Below, in pieces: positions 9,801-19,030 of a DNA stretch of 64,000 nucleotides. Origin of the DNA: Flavobacterium sp. UBA6135 (lineage in GTDB: Bacteria > Bacteroidota > Bacteroidia > Flavobacteriales > Flavobacteriaceae); assembly GCF_002428305.1 (NCBI RefSeq), contig NZ_DIVJ01000018.1, positions 1 to 64,000 of the forward strand, in the 5' to 3' direction. Both the position numbers and the translations under genes were made by a program. The first letter of the stretch is position 1. Each line of letters starts with the position of its first letter. Under the pieces are notes generated by a model that was not told the origin of the DNA, made no database searches, and saw only the letters and a program-made list of their open reading frames with translations.

Positions 9801-11818
9801 TTGAATATTTAACAGATATTCAATTACCAGGTACAGCGGTTGCAAATACACAACAATTTGTTTTTGTACCGCCTACTTCTATTCCGGCCGGAGTTAAAAG
9901 TTTAGTGATTTTGAATCCTGGTTTCCCTACAGGAAGCTCTGGAATTTATATTGATGATGTAAGTTGGGAAGTGATTCCTACCTGTGTAGAACCATCAGGA
10001 GTTACACTTGGAAGTGTTTTAGCTACTACAGCAACTTTAAATTGGACAGCAGCATCACCTGCACCTGCAGAGGGATATGAATATTATTTATCTACAACAT
10101 CCACTAATCCGGATGCTACAACTGTAGCAACAGGTGCAGTGGGAGCAGGAATTACTACAGCTAATTTGACAGAATTAACACCGTCTACTGTATACTATGT
10201 ATGGGTTCGTTCGGTATGTTCAACATCTGATAAAAGTGCTTGGACTGTAATAACAACGTTTACAACACCTTGTGCTTCTTTTGTGCCTTATTATTTGCAA
10301 AATTTTACTACTTATACATCTAATGCAACCTTAGAAGCACTATGTTGGTCAAGGTTAGGTTCTGGTGATCAAATTACAGGTCCTACCGGAAGTACTAATG
10401 CCGGAAGTTGGACATCTGATAGTTGGTTAAATGGAACAGGTTCAACAGGTGCGGCTAGAATTAATATCTTCACCACAACAATCAGAGGTTGGTTAGTAAC
10501 TCCAATTTTTGATTTAACCACAGGGGGCTATCAAGTGAAATATAAAGTAGGAGCAACCCAATATGCAGCAACTACTCCAATTACTTCCGGTCCTTCTCCA
10601 ACTCTAGGCTCTGATGATTTTGTTTATTTCATGATGTCTACAAATGGAGGTGCAACTTGGACGATTTTAGAAACTTATAGTGCAACAAACACACCTTCAC
10701 ATTTAGGTGAATCTAAAATCTATAACATTCCTTCAGTAAATACTAATGCCGTTAAATTTGCATTTTATGGCACTAGTGGTACAGTAACAGAAGGTCAAGA
10801 TTTAGACTTCTTTATTGATGATTTTGAAGTGCAAACTATACCGGTTTCTGCTCCGGATTGTGCAACCAATGTTACAGCTACAATTGATGTAAACTGTGGA
10901 AATGTGGCAACCGTTATTTCTTGGAATCCTGCTTCAGGTTCTGATGGATATAAATTGACTATCGGAACAACAGCTGGTGGAAATGATGTTTTAAACAATT
11001 TTGTTGTAGGTGGAACTTCTTATCCTTTTGTAGGTAGTATCAATACAACCTATTATTTTAAAGTGGTACCATTTAATGCCAATGGTGATGCTACAGGATG
11101 TACGGAACAATCATTTACAACAGCTCTTAATGGATGTTATTGTACTTCTGCTCCAACACTTATTGATGCTTCTGGTATGACAAATGCTTTAATAGGAACA
11201 ACAAACTTTCCTATTGCTGTTACAAGTGCTCCTTATTATTTTAATCTAACTGCAACTCCGATTACATTAAATCAAAATATGTTAGCAAATGTTCAGTTAA
11301 CTTATAATACAGGTTCATGGCCTTATACAACTTACATTTGGATTGATTTAAATGATAACTTCATTTTTGAACCTTCTGAATTGATGTTCCAAGGTATTGC
11401 TCCTGGAGTAGGTGTATTAAATGCTTCATTCACACTGCCGGCTTCAGCAGCTCTAGGTACTCATAGAATGAGAATTTCAGGGGGTGATGGATTAGGTAAT
11501 AATCCTTGCTTCTCAGGATCTTACGCAATTACATTAGACTTTATAGTTAACGTTATTGAAGAAGATTTAAGTACAGGTTCTTTTGATACAGCTAGTTTCA
11601 AAGCCTATCCAAACCCTGTGAAAGATATCTTTAACTTTGCGTATAGCAATGTGATTTCTGACTTGAATGTATACAACCTTTTAGGACAACAAGTGTTAGC
11701 AACTAAGCCTAACGCAAACCAAGGTCAAGTAGATATGTCTGCTTTACCTGACGGAACCTACTTGGTAAAAGTAACATCAGATAACCAAACTAAAACGATT
11801 AAAGTGATTAAAAACTAA
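6818..11818 (+). CDS. T9SS-exported FN3-repeat surface protein A
   Basis: A 1666-aa protein with a Sec signal peptide (first ~20 residues, ending LQAQ). An N-terminal beta domain is followed by alternating FN3 domains (about 535-624, 794-884, 1054-1150, 1347-1434) and jelly-roll-like anchor modules (about 366-530, 632-790, 893-1050, 1152-1344). A GEVED-type domain follows (about 1470-1580), and the protein ends in a T9SS type A sorting domain (about 1585-1666, YPNPVKD, LLGQQV, GTYLVKV, ending in KVIKN). Known family behaviour: export across the outer membrane by the Por/Spr system and attachment to the surface or release. No enzyme domain was recognised, so an adhesin or matrix role is the best guess. 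A paralogue lies directly downstream. Confidence 0.88.
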   Translation: MKKITLLLIAFFSFWQLQAQVSLYSFAQSNQTYTEITGGTVLGTSTTATSFDSQNWTIAAGSIPFDFNYNGVNYTGCTVNSNGFITFGATAPDTFLSSPISSATAYSGAVSAWGGDLVGVFVNNLITAETRWEVVGDAPNREFVIQFKNWRPSYSASVTDVAFINFQIRLSETTNQIKIVYGPSGYAIGATTFSGTRQIGLRGATNADFKTRTNTTTQLFTASTAGTGNSSSQAFNTTVTTPGMPTNGLVYTFTPPVACLGTPVVSTVLPANQNLVTTQTSQPLVLQQYAEGTSGLTFQWEQSTDGGTTWTNVTTGTGQTANVYTPVAFAGTNIAYRAKVTCTSSSLFEYSSISTITNCSGLPITTLPWNEGFENLTTFGISSFPMCWFKQNGDWTSRNVPTNYTNARSGSNYITNSWTATNEFIWTPAFALTAGVSYEFSSYVQGDNANTWQVDFFVNTTNSGTGATQLGASYSPPGVSASATIGFQPYFKVRRTFIPEISGTYYFAVRVNEPTGSPWYVAFDDFTVEETPTCIEPTGVTNSNVQATTATISWVAPTTVPASGYEYFVSTSNQLPTSTGTAAATTTASLTNLLPNTVYFVYVRSVCGANEFSSWGGPTSFRTQCEGVTELSENFDALTATGTTIMPDCWTRGLIGSASVYVTTGSAAPMTPANRIYMFATAVAPATEAYAILPPLSNLQANTHRLRFKAHSSIVGRTIEIGYLTDPNNLTTYTTIDVIVLPGTAASSALEFNIIPGALPPGVRHLAFRNNGLTGTSPASTTAYIDDVFWEAIPTCNEPSALTVSSVTSNSVVLGWTEADSATAWEIQYGAPGFTLGTGTIVSANSNPFTLNSLTPNTNYVYYVRAICSVSESSFWTGPFAFKTQCNEVTEFSENFDSLTSNFSTTMPDCWGRGLVGTPSLYVTTGSTLPMSPSNRLYMFVSSTATPAQQAYAILPSVSNLAAGTHRLRFKAFATAADRYLEIGYLTDTSDMSTFEYLTDIQLPGTAVANTQQFVFVPPTSIPAGVKSLVILNPGFPTGSSGIYIDDVSWEVIPTCVEPSGVTLGSVLATTATLNWTAASPAPAEGYEYYLSTTSTNPDATTVATGAVGAGITTANLTELTPSTVYYVWVRSVCSTSDKSAWTVITTFTTPCASFVPYYLQNFTTYTSNATLEALCWSRLGSGDQITGPTGSTNAGSWTSDSWLNGTGSTGAARINIFTTTIRGWLVTPIFDLTTGGYQVKYKVGATQYAATTPITSGPSPTLGSDDFVYFMMSTNGGATWTILETYSATNTPSHLGESKIYNIPSVNTNAVKFAFYGTSGTVTEGQDLDFFIDDFEVQTIPVSAPDCATNVTATIDVNCGNVATVISWNPASGSDGYKLTIGTTAGGNDVLNNFVVGGTSYPFVGSINTTYYFKVVPFNANGDATGCTEQSFTTALNGCYCTSAPTLIDASGMTNALIGTTNFPIAVTSAPYYFNLTATPITLNQNMLANVQLTYNTGSWPYTTYIWIDLNDNFIFEPSELMFQGIAPGVGVLNASFTLPASAALGTHRMRISGGDGLGNNPCFSGSYAITLDFIVNVIEEDLSTGSFDTASFKAYPNPVKDIFNFAYSNVISDLNVYNLLGQQVLATKPNANQGQVDMSALPDGTYLVKVTSDNQTKTIKVIKN

Positions 11819-11839
11819 GAAAGTTTAGTTTAGATATTG

Positions 11840-11870
11840 AAAACCGCCTGAGCAATCAGGCGGTTTTTTT
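11840..11870 (+). terminator. intrinsic terminator of T9SS gene A
   Basis: An 11-bp perfect stem (AAAACCGCCTG at 11840-11850 with 11857-11867), loop AGCAAT, then a T run. It sits 22 bases after the stop codon. The same stem and loop recur after the next gene. Confidence 0.93.
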
Positions 11871-12005
11871 TATTCAACCATTGAAGAGTTGGAAACCCAT
11901 CGAGGGATGAAGACAAATTCTTCCAGATTGTTTTTAATTCTATTTTTAACATTTTTTTATAAAAATAATGATACTTTAGTAGCTAACTAATTAAATAATA
12001 AATAT

Positions 12006-15000
12006 ATGAGAAAATTTACTTTTTATGATTCTTTTCTGAATCAAATGAAAAAGAAACCATGGCTTGATCGTATGTCGCTTTTTATGGTGTTTTTAATAGG
12101 ACAATTTATATATGCACAAGAGTATCAGCATTTGCAAATTGCAACCGGATTAACACAAGATGTTATTGCAAATGGTGTAGGTAACGCTTCTTCATCAACT
12201 ACTTCAGGTGTTGATGTTGTTAATTTTGCATTTGTTTCAAATGACTTTCAAGCTACAGTAAGTAGCCCTGCATTAACTTTTGGATTGCCGGTAGATGGAT
12301 TGATTACTTCTGCTGTTGCAGCAACACCCAACCTAACGTTTCAGTTAGCATCTTATACGGGTACAAATTCATTAAAGCTTGAGGCTCAAAATTCATCTTC
12401 AACGCTAACATTTTCAAACAATGTTGCTGCAAAAAAGTTATTATTTTTGGTAACTTCAGGAAGTGGAATTTCAACTTTCACAGGTGTGATTACATTTGCT
12501 GATAACTCAACTCAAACAATAAGTTCATCTACAATTCCTGATTGGTTCAATAGTACTACTTTGCCTGTAGCTATATCAGGAATCGGAAGAATAAACACCA
12601 CTAATAATACAACAGAAAATCCTTCGGGAAACCCTAGGTTGTATCAATTGGAAATTCCTATTCTTGTTGCCAATCAAACCAAGGTAATTTCGAGTATAGA
12701 AATAACCAAAACATCCTTAGCAGGTAATGCTTTAAATCTTTTTGCAGTTACTGCTGAGTTGTTAGGTGCATGTCCTTCTCCTGATGCTCTTACGGCTAGT
12801 GCTTTAACTACTAGTGCTACAGTTTCTTGGAATCTTCCGGCAATTTTGCCTACTGAGGGGTATCAATATTATTATTCGGATGTTAATACTCCTCCTACAG
12901 GATCAACAGTTCCTTCCGGAACAGTATTGAGTTCAGCTACATCTGTAGCATTATCATCTTTGTTACCAAGTCAAAATTATTATTTTTGGATTCGCTCCAA
13001 TTGTGGTAATGATGAATTTGGAACTTGGCAATTTGTTTCTTTAACAACGGCAACTCCGGGTCATATAGGAAGCGGTAGTGCAACAAGTTCCTACTTTCCT
13101 ATTTACAGTTGCTATGGCTATAACTATTCGCAACAAATTTATTTGGCAAGTGAATTACAAGCCGTTTTGGAACCGGGAAATACATATATTTCAAAAATTC
13201 GTTTTAAATCTACAACTTTACCAACTACACCTGCAAACTTTGCCAGCTGGACGGTTTATATGGGTAACACCACTCAGAGTGTATTTGTAGATTCAGATGC
13301 ATGGGTGCCTGCTGCCAATTTAACACAAGTATATTCAGGCAACTTAACTTTTACTGCAAATGATTGGGTTGAAATATCCTTGAATGTAGGATTTATTTGG
13401 GACGGTACAAGTAATTTAGTAATAGGTGTTGATGAAAATACACCAAATTATAGTTGTACGGCTACTTGGGCTTCTTTTCCTTCAGGTTCAAACAGAGGGA
13501 TATTGTATTATAGTGATACAAACAACCCAGATCCATCACTTCCACCTACAGCAAATTATGGTCCAAACGCTAACATTGCACAAATACAGATTGTGTCAAT
13601 TTTGCCTCCTAACTGTTTACCGCCATCTTCTATAGTGGTAAGTAATGTGACTGCAAATGGTGCAGATTTAGATTGGTCTCCTCAAGGAGTAGAAACAACT
13701 TGGCAATATGCAGTTGGATTATCAACAGTTACTGACCCTAGTGGTCTTACGCCAGTGGATGTTATTGGAGGCGTACCAACAGCAACGATAAGTACGGGCT
13801 TAGTGGGTAATACAAATTATAAAGTATGGGTACGTTCTAATTGTGGTAGTGAATTTAGCCCCTGGGCAGGTCCAATAATATTTAAAACGCTATGTGGTGA
13901 TGTAACTGAATTTTCAGAGAACTTCGATTCGTTAACATCAAATTTCAGTACAACCATGCCTGATTGTTGGGATAGAGCATTGGTAGGAACACCTAGTTTG
14001 TATGTAACTACAGGAAGTACGGCACCAATGTCACCTTCAAACCGATTGTATATGTTTGTGTCAAGTACACCAACAACTGTACCGGCTCAACAAGCTTGTG
14101 CAATTCTACCTTCTGTTTCAAATTTATCAGCTGGAACACATAGACTTCGTTTCAAAGCGTTTTCAACACAAGTGAATCGTTTTGTTGAAGTTGGGTATTT
14201 AACAGATCCGACTGATATAAACTCTTTTGTACCATTAGAGGAGATTACAATACCGGGTACCGTTGTTACAAATTCACAACAATTTTTTATATCACCACCG
14301 GCTTCAGTTCCTGCAGGAGTGAAACATTTAGCCATTTTAAACCCTGGTTTCCCTGGTGAAACTTCAACAGTTTATATTGATGACGTAATTTGGGAAGCCA
14401 TTCCAAGTTGTCCGGAACCAACATCATCGTCAGTTGGTGCAATTACTGCAACTTCTGCTCAGTTAACTTGGACTGAAGGCGGAACAGCAACAGCTTGGAA
14501 CATTGAATGGGGAACTGCTGGATTTTCACCTACAGGAACACCAAATATATTGGAAACTACAACAAATCCATACAACTTAACAGGATTAACTCCAAATACA
14601 GCTTACAGCTATTATGTTCAAGCTAGTTGTGGAGGTACAAGTGAAACTAGTGTTTGGGTTGGTCCTTTTAACTTTACTACACCATGTATACCTTATACAA
14701 TTCCTTATTTTGAAGGATTTGAGTCGGGATATACTCATAATACAGCAGTTTCAGGTTGTTTTGTACAAGCTTCAGTAACGGGTACAGCTGTATGGACAGC
14801 AAATAATACGTTAACCACGTATAACAGAGCACCAAGAACTGGAGGCTGGAATGCATTTTTGCAGTATGGTAATGAAGATTGGTTGTTTATACCCATTGAA
14901 TTAGTGGGAGGTACGAGTTATACAGTAGAATTATATGCTCGTCAAGATGGTGCTACAGCAGCTAATTCTAATATGTTGATTAGTTATGGTACTAGTGCAA

Positions 15001-16199
15001 CAGCTGTTGCAATGACCAATGCAATTGTACCTGCTACGGGAATAGTAAATGGGAACTATCAACAAATTACAGGTGCATTCACTCCATCAGCATCAGGCGT
15101 ATATTATGTTGGTATAAAAGGATTTATGAATGGTACACCTTGGTACATTTCACTTGATGATATCAGTATTGATGTGTCACCGGCATGTTTAGCTCCAACC
15201 AATTTAGTTGTTTCAAATGTTACAAGTAATTCAGCCAATTTAGGTTGGACAGAAAATGGAACAGCAACAGTTTGGGATATTGAATGGGGAACTGCAGGCT
15301 TTACACCAACAGGAACACCTACTATTTTAGGAACAACAACAAACCCTCACGCCTTAACAGGATTAGATCCAAATACAGCTTATAGTTTTTACGTAAGAAC
15401 TAATTGTGGTGGAACAAATGGAGAAAGCACTTGGTCCGGACCATTTAACTTTACAACAGCATGTATTGCTACAACTGTTCCGTATGTAATGAATTTTGAG
15501 ACAGCAATAGTTCCTGCTTTACCAAACTGTACATCTATCCAAAATGTAGGTACGGGTAATTTATGGACAGTTGCTAATAATCCCGGATTTGGTTTTACAA
15601 CAAAAACGCTACAGTACCTTTATAATGGTTCAAATGCAGCAAATGTTTGGTTTTATACACAAGGATTGAATCTAACTGCAGGAACAACGTATTCAATTGC
15701 GTTTGACTATGGTTCAAATTCTACAGCCTATGTTGAAAAATTAAAAGTGGCGTATGGTACTTCAGCTACTGCTGCATCCATGACAAATGTAGTTGTTGAC
15801 TTGCCAAGCATTTCTAATAACACACCGGTTACTAGTTTAACTGAGTTTACACCAACTACTACAGGGGTTTATTATTTTGGTTTTAATGTTTATTCAGCAG
15901 CCAACCAATATAATTTGTATGTTGATAATATAGTTATTGACGTGTCATTAAGCACAGGTTCTTTTGATTCATCAAGTTTCAGTGCGTATCCAAACCCTGT
16001 AAAAGATGTATTTAATTTTGCTTACAGCAATACGATTTCTGATTTAGTAATCTACAATCTTTTAGGACAACAAGTTTTGGCAACAAAACCTAATGCAACG
16101 CAAGGTCAAGTTGACATGTCAAGTTTCCCGAACGGAACGTATTTGGTTAAAGTAACCTCAGAAAACCAAACGAAAACTATTAAAGTGATTAAAAACTAG
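12006..16199 (+). CDS. T9SS-exported FN3-repeat surface protein B
   Basis: A 1397-aa paralogue of the preceding protein. The signal peptide ends at IYAQ; the first 13 residues are unusually polar, so the internal ATG at 12045 (MKKKPWLDR) is an equally good start. FN3 domains lie at about 255-342, 537-628, 802-895 and 1060-1155, with anchor-like modules between (about 632-798, 898-1058, 1155-1310). A T9SS type A sorting domain ends the protein (about 1317-1397). The module beginning EFSENFDSLTSNFSTTMPDC and the last 80 residues are nearly the same as in protein A. Probable role is a surface adhesin; no catalytic domain was seen. It has its own terminator. Confidence 0.87.
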   Translation: MRKFTFYDSFLNQMKKKPWLDRMSLFMVFLIGQFIYAQEYQHLQIATGLTQDVIANGVGNASSSTTSGVDVVNFAFVSNDFQATVSSPALTFGLPVDGLITSAVAATPNLTFQLASYTGTNSLKLEAQNSSSTLTFSNNVAAKKLLFLVTSGSGISTFTGVITFADNSTQTISSSTIPDWFNSTTLPVAISGIGRINTTNNTTENPSGNPRLYQLEIPILVANQTKVISSIEITKTSLAGNALNLFAVTAELLGACPSPDALTASALTTSATVSWNLPAILPTEGYQYYYSDVNTPPTGSTVPSGTVLSSATSVALSSLLPSQNYYFWIRSNCGNDEFGTWQFVSLTTATPGHIGSGSATSSYFPIYSCYGYNYSQQIYLASELQAVLEPGNTYISKIRFKSTTLPTTPANFASWTVYMGNTTQSVFVDSDAWVPAANLTQVYSGNLTFTANDWVEISLNVGFIWDGTSNLVIGVDENTPNYSCTATWASFPSGSNRGILYYSDTNNPDPSLPPTANYGPNANIAQIQIVSILPPNCLPPSSIVVSNVTANGADLDWSPQGVETTWQYAVGLSTVTDPSGLTPVDVIGGVPTATISTGLVGNTNYKVWVRSNCGSEFSPWAGPIIFKTLCGDVTEFSENFDSLTSNFSTTMPDCWDRALVGTPSLYVTTGSTAPMSPSNRLYMFVSSTPTTVPAQQACAILPSVSNLSAGTHRLRFKAFSTQVNRFVEVGYLTDPTDINSFVPLEEITIPGTVVTNSQQFFISPPASVPAGVKHLAILNPGFPGETSTVYIDDVIWEAIPSCPEPTSSSVGAITATSAQLTWTEGGTATAWNIEWGTAGFSPTGTPNILETTTNPYNLTGLTPNTAYSYYVQASCGGTSETSVWVGPFNFTTPCIPYTIPYFEGFESGYTHNTAVSGCFVQASVTGTAVWTANNTLTTYNRAPRTGGWNAFLQYGNEDWLFIPIELVGGTSYTVELYARQDGATAANSNMLISYGTSATAVAMTNAIVPATGIVNGNYQQITGAFTPSASGVYYVGIKGFMNGTPWYISLDDISIDVSPACLAPTNLVVSNVTSNSANLGWTENGTATVWDIEWGTAGFTPTGTPTILGTTTNPHALTGLDPNTAYSFYVRTNCGGTNGESTWSGPFNFTTACIATTVPYVMNFETAIVPALPNCTSIQNVGTGNLWTVANNPGFGFTTKTLQYLYNGSNAANVWFYTQGLNLTAGTTYSIAFDYGSNSTAYVEKLKVAYGTSATAASMTNVVVDLPSISNNTPVTSLTEFTPTTTGVYYFGFNVYSAANQYNLYVDNIVIDVSLSTGSFDSSSFSAYPNPVKDVFNFAYSNTISDLVIYNLLGQQVLATKPNATQGQVDMSSFPNGTYLVKVTSENQTKTIKVIKN

Positions 16200-16221
16200 G
16201 TAATCTTAGTTTAAAATACTG

Positions 16222-16252
16222 AAAACCGCCTGAGCAATCAGGCGGTTTTTTT
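16222..16252 (+). terminator. intrinsic terminator of T9SS gene B
   Basis: Stem AAAACCGCCTG at 16222-16232 with 16239-16249, loop AGCAAT, then T run. It is identical in stem and loop to the terminator at 11840-11870. Confidence 0.93.
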
Positions 16253-16382
16253 GTTACTTGATTATGGTACAAAACACCATTCTCTCATTTTCGATTACCA
16301 TCACTAATTTATTCTGCATCATATAAAGAAAACCAATGCTATAAAATGTTATGACCTTATGAAACTCTTATAAAATTGAGGT

Positions 16383-16408
16383 AAAAAAAACCGGACTTTG
16401 TCCGGTTT
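16383..16408 (-). terminator. orphan minus-strand intrinsic terminator
   Basis: A 9-bp perfect stem (AAACCGGAC 16388-16396 with 16400-16408, loop TTT). On the minus strand the stem is followed by a U run (plus-strand A tract from 16383). Plus-strand reading gives no T run, so it works only for leftward transcription. No annotated minus-strand gene ends here. Confidence 0.7.
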
Positions 16409-16843
16409 AAAAATAAGCCTTGTGGTATTATTAAAAAGGTTAGTTAGTTAGGCCATTTTTTCTTAAACCAATACATGAAAAAAAAACTATAATATTTTTT
16501 TAATATTTAAAAATAGATTTAACTATTGTATCAAATTACTATTGAAATTTAAATAATTGTTTTGATAACAAATGTTATAAATATGAAAGGTAACAATAGA
16601 CATACCTAATTGATAATAAAATTAATATATCCTTCAGATTAAACAAGTTTTTTTACGAATGAGTACTATTAATTTATTTATAACTTAAAAAAATCAACGC
16701 AGTTTTTCTAATGAACTCGGATTCTTTAAGTTTTGACTATTAACATTTCTTACAATAATGTTCTAAATTTTAATCCGTTACATTTCTGTGAATACTACAA
16801 CATTTAATAAATGTTATGCAACAATATAGGTAAACCAAAATCC

Positions 16844-16851
16844 TATCTTTG
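16844..16851 (+). promoter_or_regulatory. candidate -7 box TATCTTTG
   Basis: Matches the Bacteroidetes consensus TAnnTTTG and lies 49 bases before the kinase start at 16901. No convincing TTG at the -33 position was found. Confidence 0.45.
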
Positions 16852-16900
16852 ATAGGAGTGCTTATACTCAAAATAAGCAATAACCTAAATCAATATAAAC

Positions 16901-18070
16901 ATGCAAGAAGAATTAGAAACAGTAAAAATTCTAAAAAAACAGTATGTGCCCGGCACTGCGTTTTACAGTCAAGTGATTGATAGTTTGCATGACTATGCCA
17001 TCTTTACGGTGGACATGGATTTGCAAGTAAATAGCTGGAACTCGGGTGCTACCAAAATTTTTCAGTACGAAACAGATGATATTATTGGAAAACCATTTAG
17101 CATCATCTTTACAGATGAAGACAAAGTAAGTGGTATACCCCAAAATGAAATTGATTTGGCGATGCAAAACGGACGTTCAACGGATATCCGTTGGCACCTT
17201 CGGAAAGACAGTACCACATTTTATGCAGATGGTTTGGTATTTCCTCTAAGAGATGAAGAAGATGCTGTTATTGGGTATGTTAAAATATTAAGAGATATTA
17301 CTGCTAGAAAAGAATCCGAAGATGCCTTGAAAAGTTATACCAAAGAGATGGAAGACCTCAACTCGCACAAAGAAAGTGTACTGGCTATTTTATCTCACGA
17401 TTTAAGAAGTCCGCTTTCCGCCATTATACAAGGTACAGAATACTTGTCAACCAACTTTGACAGCGTTGGTCCCGAACTGGCTGTAGAACTAGTGAAAGAA
17501 ATCCATACCGCCACCAAAAACCAATTAGATATGTTGGACTACTTGGTGGAGTGGGCACGAATAAAATATGCAGCAGAGGCATTTAATCCTACTACGATTA
17601 CTCTGTTGCCTTCCGTTAATAAAGTATTAGCTAATTTAAAAGAAGCAGCAGCTTTAAGTTGTATCTGTATTCAAAATGAAATTAGTGCAGATTACAGAGT
17701 GTATGCTGACGAGAAAATGGTGCTTTCTATACTACAAAATTTGATTTCTAACGCCATCAAGCATTCGCACAGAGAAGGATGTATTACTTTATCAGCCAAA
17801 GAACAAGAAGGTAAAATAATTATCGCCGTTCAAGACCAAGGCAATGGCATTGCTAAAGAAGCACAGAGTACCCTTTTTTCACCTCAAGTGAACAATCTTA
17901 CCAAAGCTGTTGAAACCAAACAGGGAGCTGGAATAGGTTTACTATTAGTCAAAGGCTTTTTGGAGAAAAACGGCGGCACTGTTTGGGTAGAAAGCGAAGA
18001 AGGTAACGGAGCTTGTTTCTATTTCACATTACCTGAAGGGAAAGGACAGTGGATAATGAAAGCGATTTGA
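16901..18070 (+). CDS. PAS-domain sensor histidine kinase
   Basis: A 389-aa soluble kinase with one PAS domain (about 20-135), a HisKA domain with H166 in SHDLRSPLS and a HATPase domain with N-box (NLISNAIKHS) and a G-box (GAGIGLLLVKGF). It has no membrane segment, so it should sense a cytosolic cue through PAS. It stands alone with no adjacent regulator, so its partner must be encoded elsewhere. The start is the ATG after a -7 box TATCTTTG. Confidence 0.92.
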   Translation: MQEELETVKILKKQYVPGTAFYSQVIDSLHDYAIFTVDMDLQVNSWNSGATKIFQYETDDIIGKPFSIIFTDEDKVSGIPQNEIDLAMQNGRSTDIRWHLRKDSTTFYADGLVFPLRDEEDAVIGYVKILRDITARKESEDALKSYTKEMEDLNSHKESVLAILSHDLRSPLSAIIQGTEYLSTNFDSVGPELAVELVKEIHTATKNQLDMLDYLVEWARIKYAAEAFNPTTITLLPSVNKVLANLKEAAALSCICIQNEISADYRVYADEKMVLSILQNLISNAIKHSHREGCITLSAKEQEGKIIIAVQDQGNGIAKEAQSTLFSPQVNNLTKAVETKQGAGIGLLLVKGFLEKNGGTVWVESEEGNGACFYFTLPEGKGQWIMKAI

Positions 18071-18310
18071 AAATATTTAAATAAGAAATCATAAACTAAT
18101 ATTTTCATGTCTGTATAATAATTCAAAATTTAAAATAGTATAGAAGATGAAAAGAGATGAAGGCGAAAAAGGGAAGAAGATAAAATAAAAGTAGCAAGAG
18201 ACTTTGAGCTTTTGGTCTTCAAAAAATTAAATAAACCTTTTGATTCGTTTGATGTTTTATTTTGATGAAATGTTTTTTTAATGTTTTTTATACAATTAGA
18301 AAAGAAGATA

Positions 18311-18997
18311 CTATATTTTATAATGAAAAAAAATTCCCTTATCAGCCGGAGTCCAAAAAGCAGCTTTTAACCCCGCTTTTTTTAAAGCTTGATTTGTCCA
18401 GGTATTGCACGTGTAAAACAAGTTATAGGTTCGATTAGCCACATAAAAACTATCATTTTTACCATAGGTTGCAGCCTCAATAAAAATGGGATCTCCGTTG
18501 GTGTCATATTGAAAACTAGCTTCGATGAAAGAAATTAATTTTTGATATTGTTTTTTCGAAATTTCAATTTTTACACAATTTTCAGTTTCTTGAATTTGTT
18601 TGTAAAAAGTGGTATGCATTGCCGAAGTTCCAAGGTTGAAGGCGGCCTTAAAAGCGGTACTGAATTTTAAATCAGACCATTCCGGCGTGTCGAGATAAAA
18701 ACCTTTGTCACCCCAGCCAAATGCTAAAAATTGATGAGTTGAATCTTTGGATTGTATGTTTTCAAATTTTATTTTCTCCGACCAATCTTTCAAATCAGAT
18801 TTTATTGGTAAAACCAAATCGGTGTGAACGCCATTTGATTTGATGTAAATGGTGTATTCTTTTGTATGCTCCGATTGATTTTTATTTACCGGAATAATAG
18901 ATAAAACAAAAGCTGAAATAACATAAAGCATCAATAAAAAAACTATAAATAAAACAAATTTCAATACTATTTTTAAAGCTGATTTTATTTTTTTCAT
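18311..18997 (-). CDS. DUF2459/TIGR02117 family membrane-anchored protein
   Basis: About 228 aa. One N-terminal membrane segment (about 8-30 from the chosen start) precedes a periplasmic domain with the family run SNGVHTDLVLP and, later, TYNLFYTCNTWTNQALKKAG. This matches a family of uncharacterised proteins named from urease-region neighbours in some bacteria; the conserved H, C and N suggest a papain-like fold, but activity is not established. The reading frame extends to an upstream ATG at 19015; I chose 18997 because MKKIKSALK gives a normal positively charged leader. Confidence 0.8.
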   Translation of the reverse strand: MKKIKSALKIVLKFVLFIVFLLMLYVISAFVLSIIPVNKNQSEHTKEYTIYIKSNGVHTDLVLPIKSDLKDWSEKIKFENIQSKDSTHQFLAFGWGDKGFYLDTPEWSDLKFSTAFKAAFNLGTSAMHTTFYKQIQETENCVKIEISKKQYQKLISFIEASFQYDTNGDPIFIEAATYGKNDSFYVANRTYNLFYTCNTWTNQALKKAGLKAAFWTPADKGIFFHYKI

Positions 18998-19030
18998 TTG
19001 ATAATCTTCTAACAATTTTTGAACTTTTTT

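Larger units (their letters stand above)
16253..16900. other. long AT-rich spacer with an orphan hairpin
   Basis: This 648-base gap holds a minus-strand terminator (16388-16408), a 10-codon minus-strand ORF (16444-16476) and a -7 box before the kinase at 16901. I see no conventional gene. A minus-strand transcript of a few hundred bases ending at the hairpin is possible. Confidence 0.5.

Noticed and set aside
18130..18200. Purine-rich stretch as another period-8 array
   Set aside because: The step is not kept and no core is shared; simple composition explains it.
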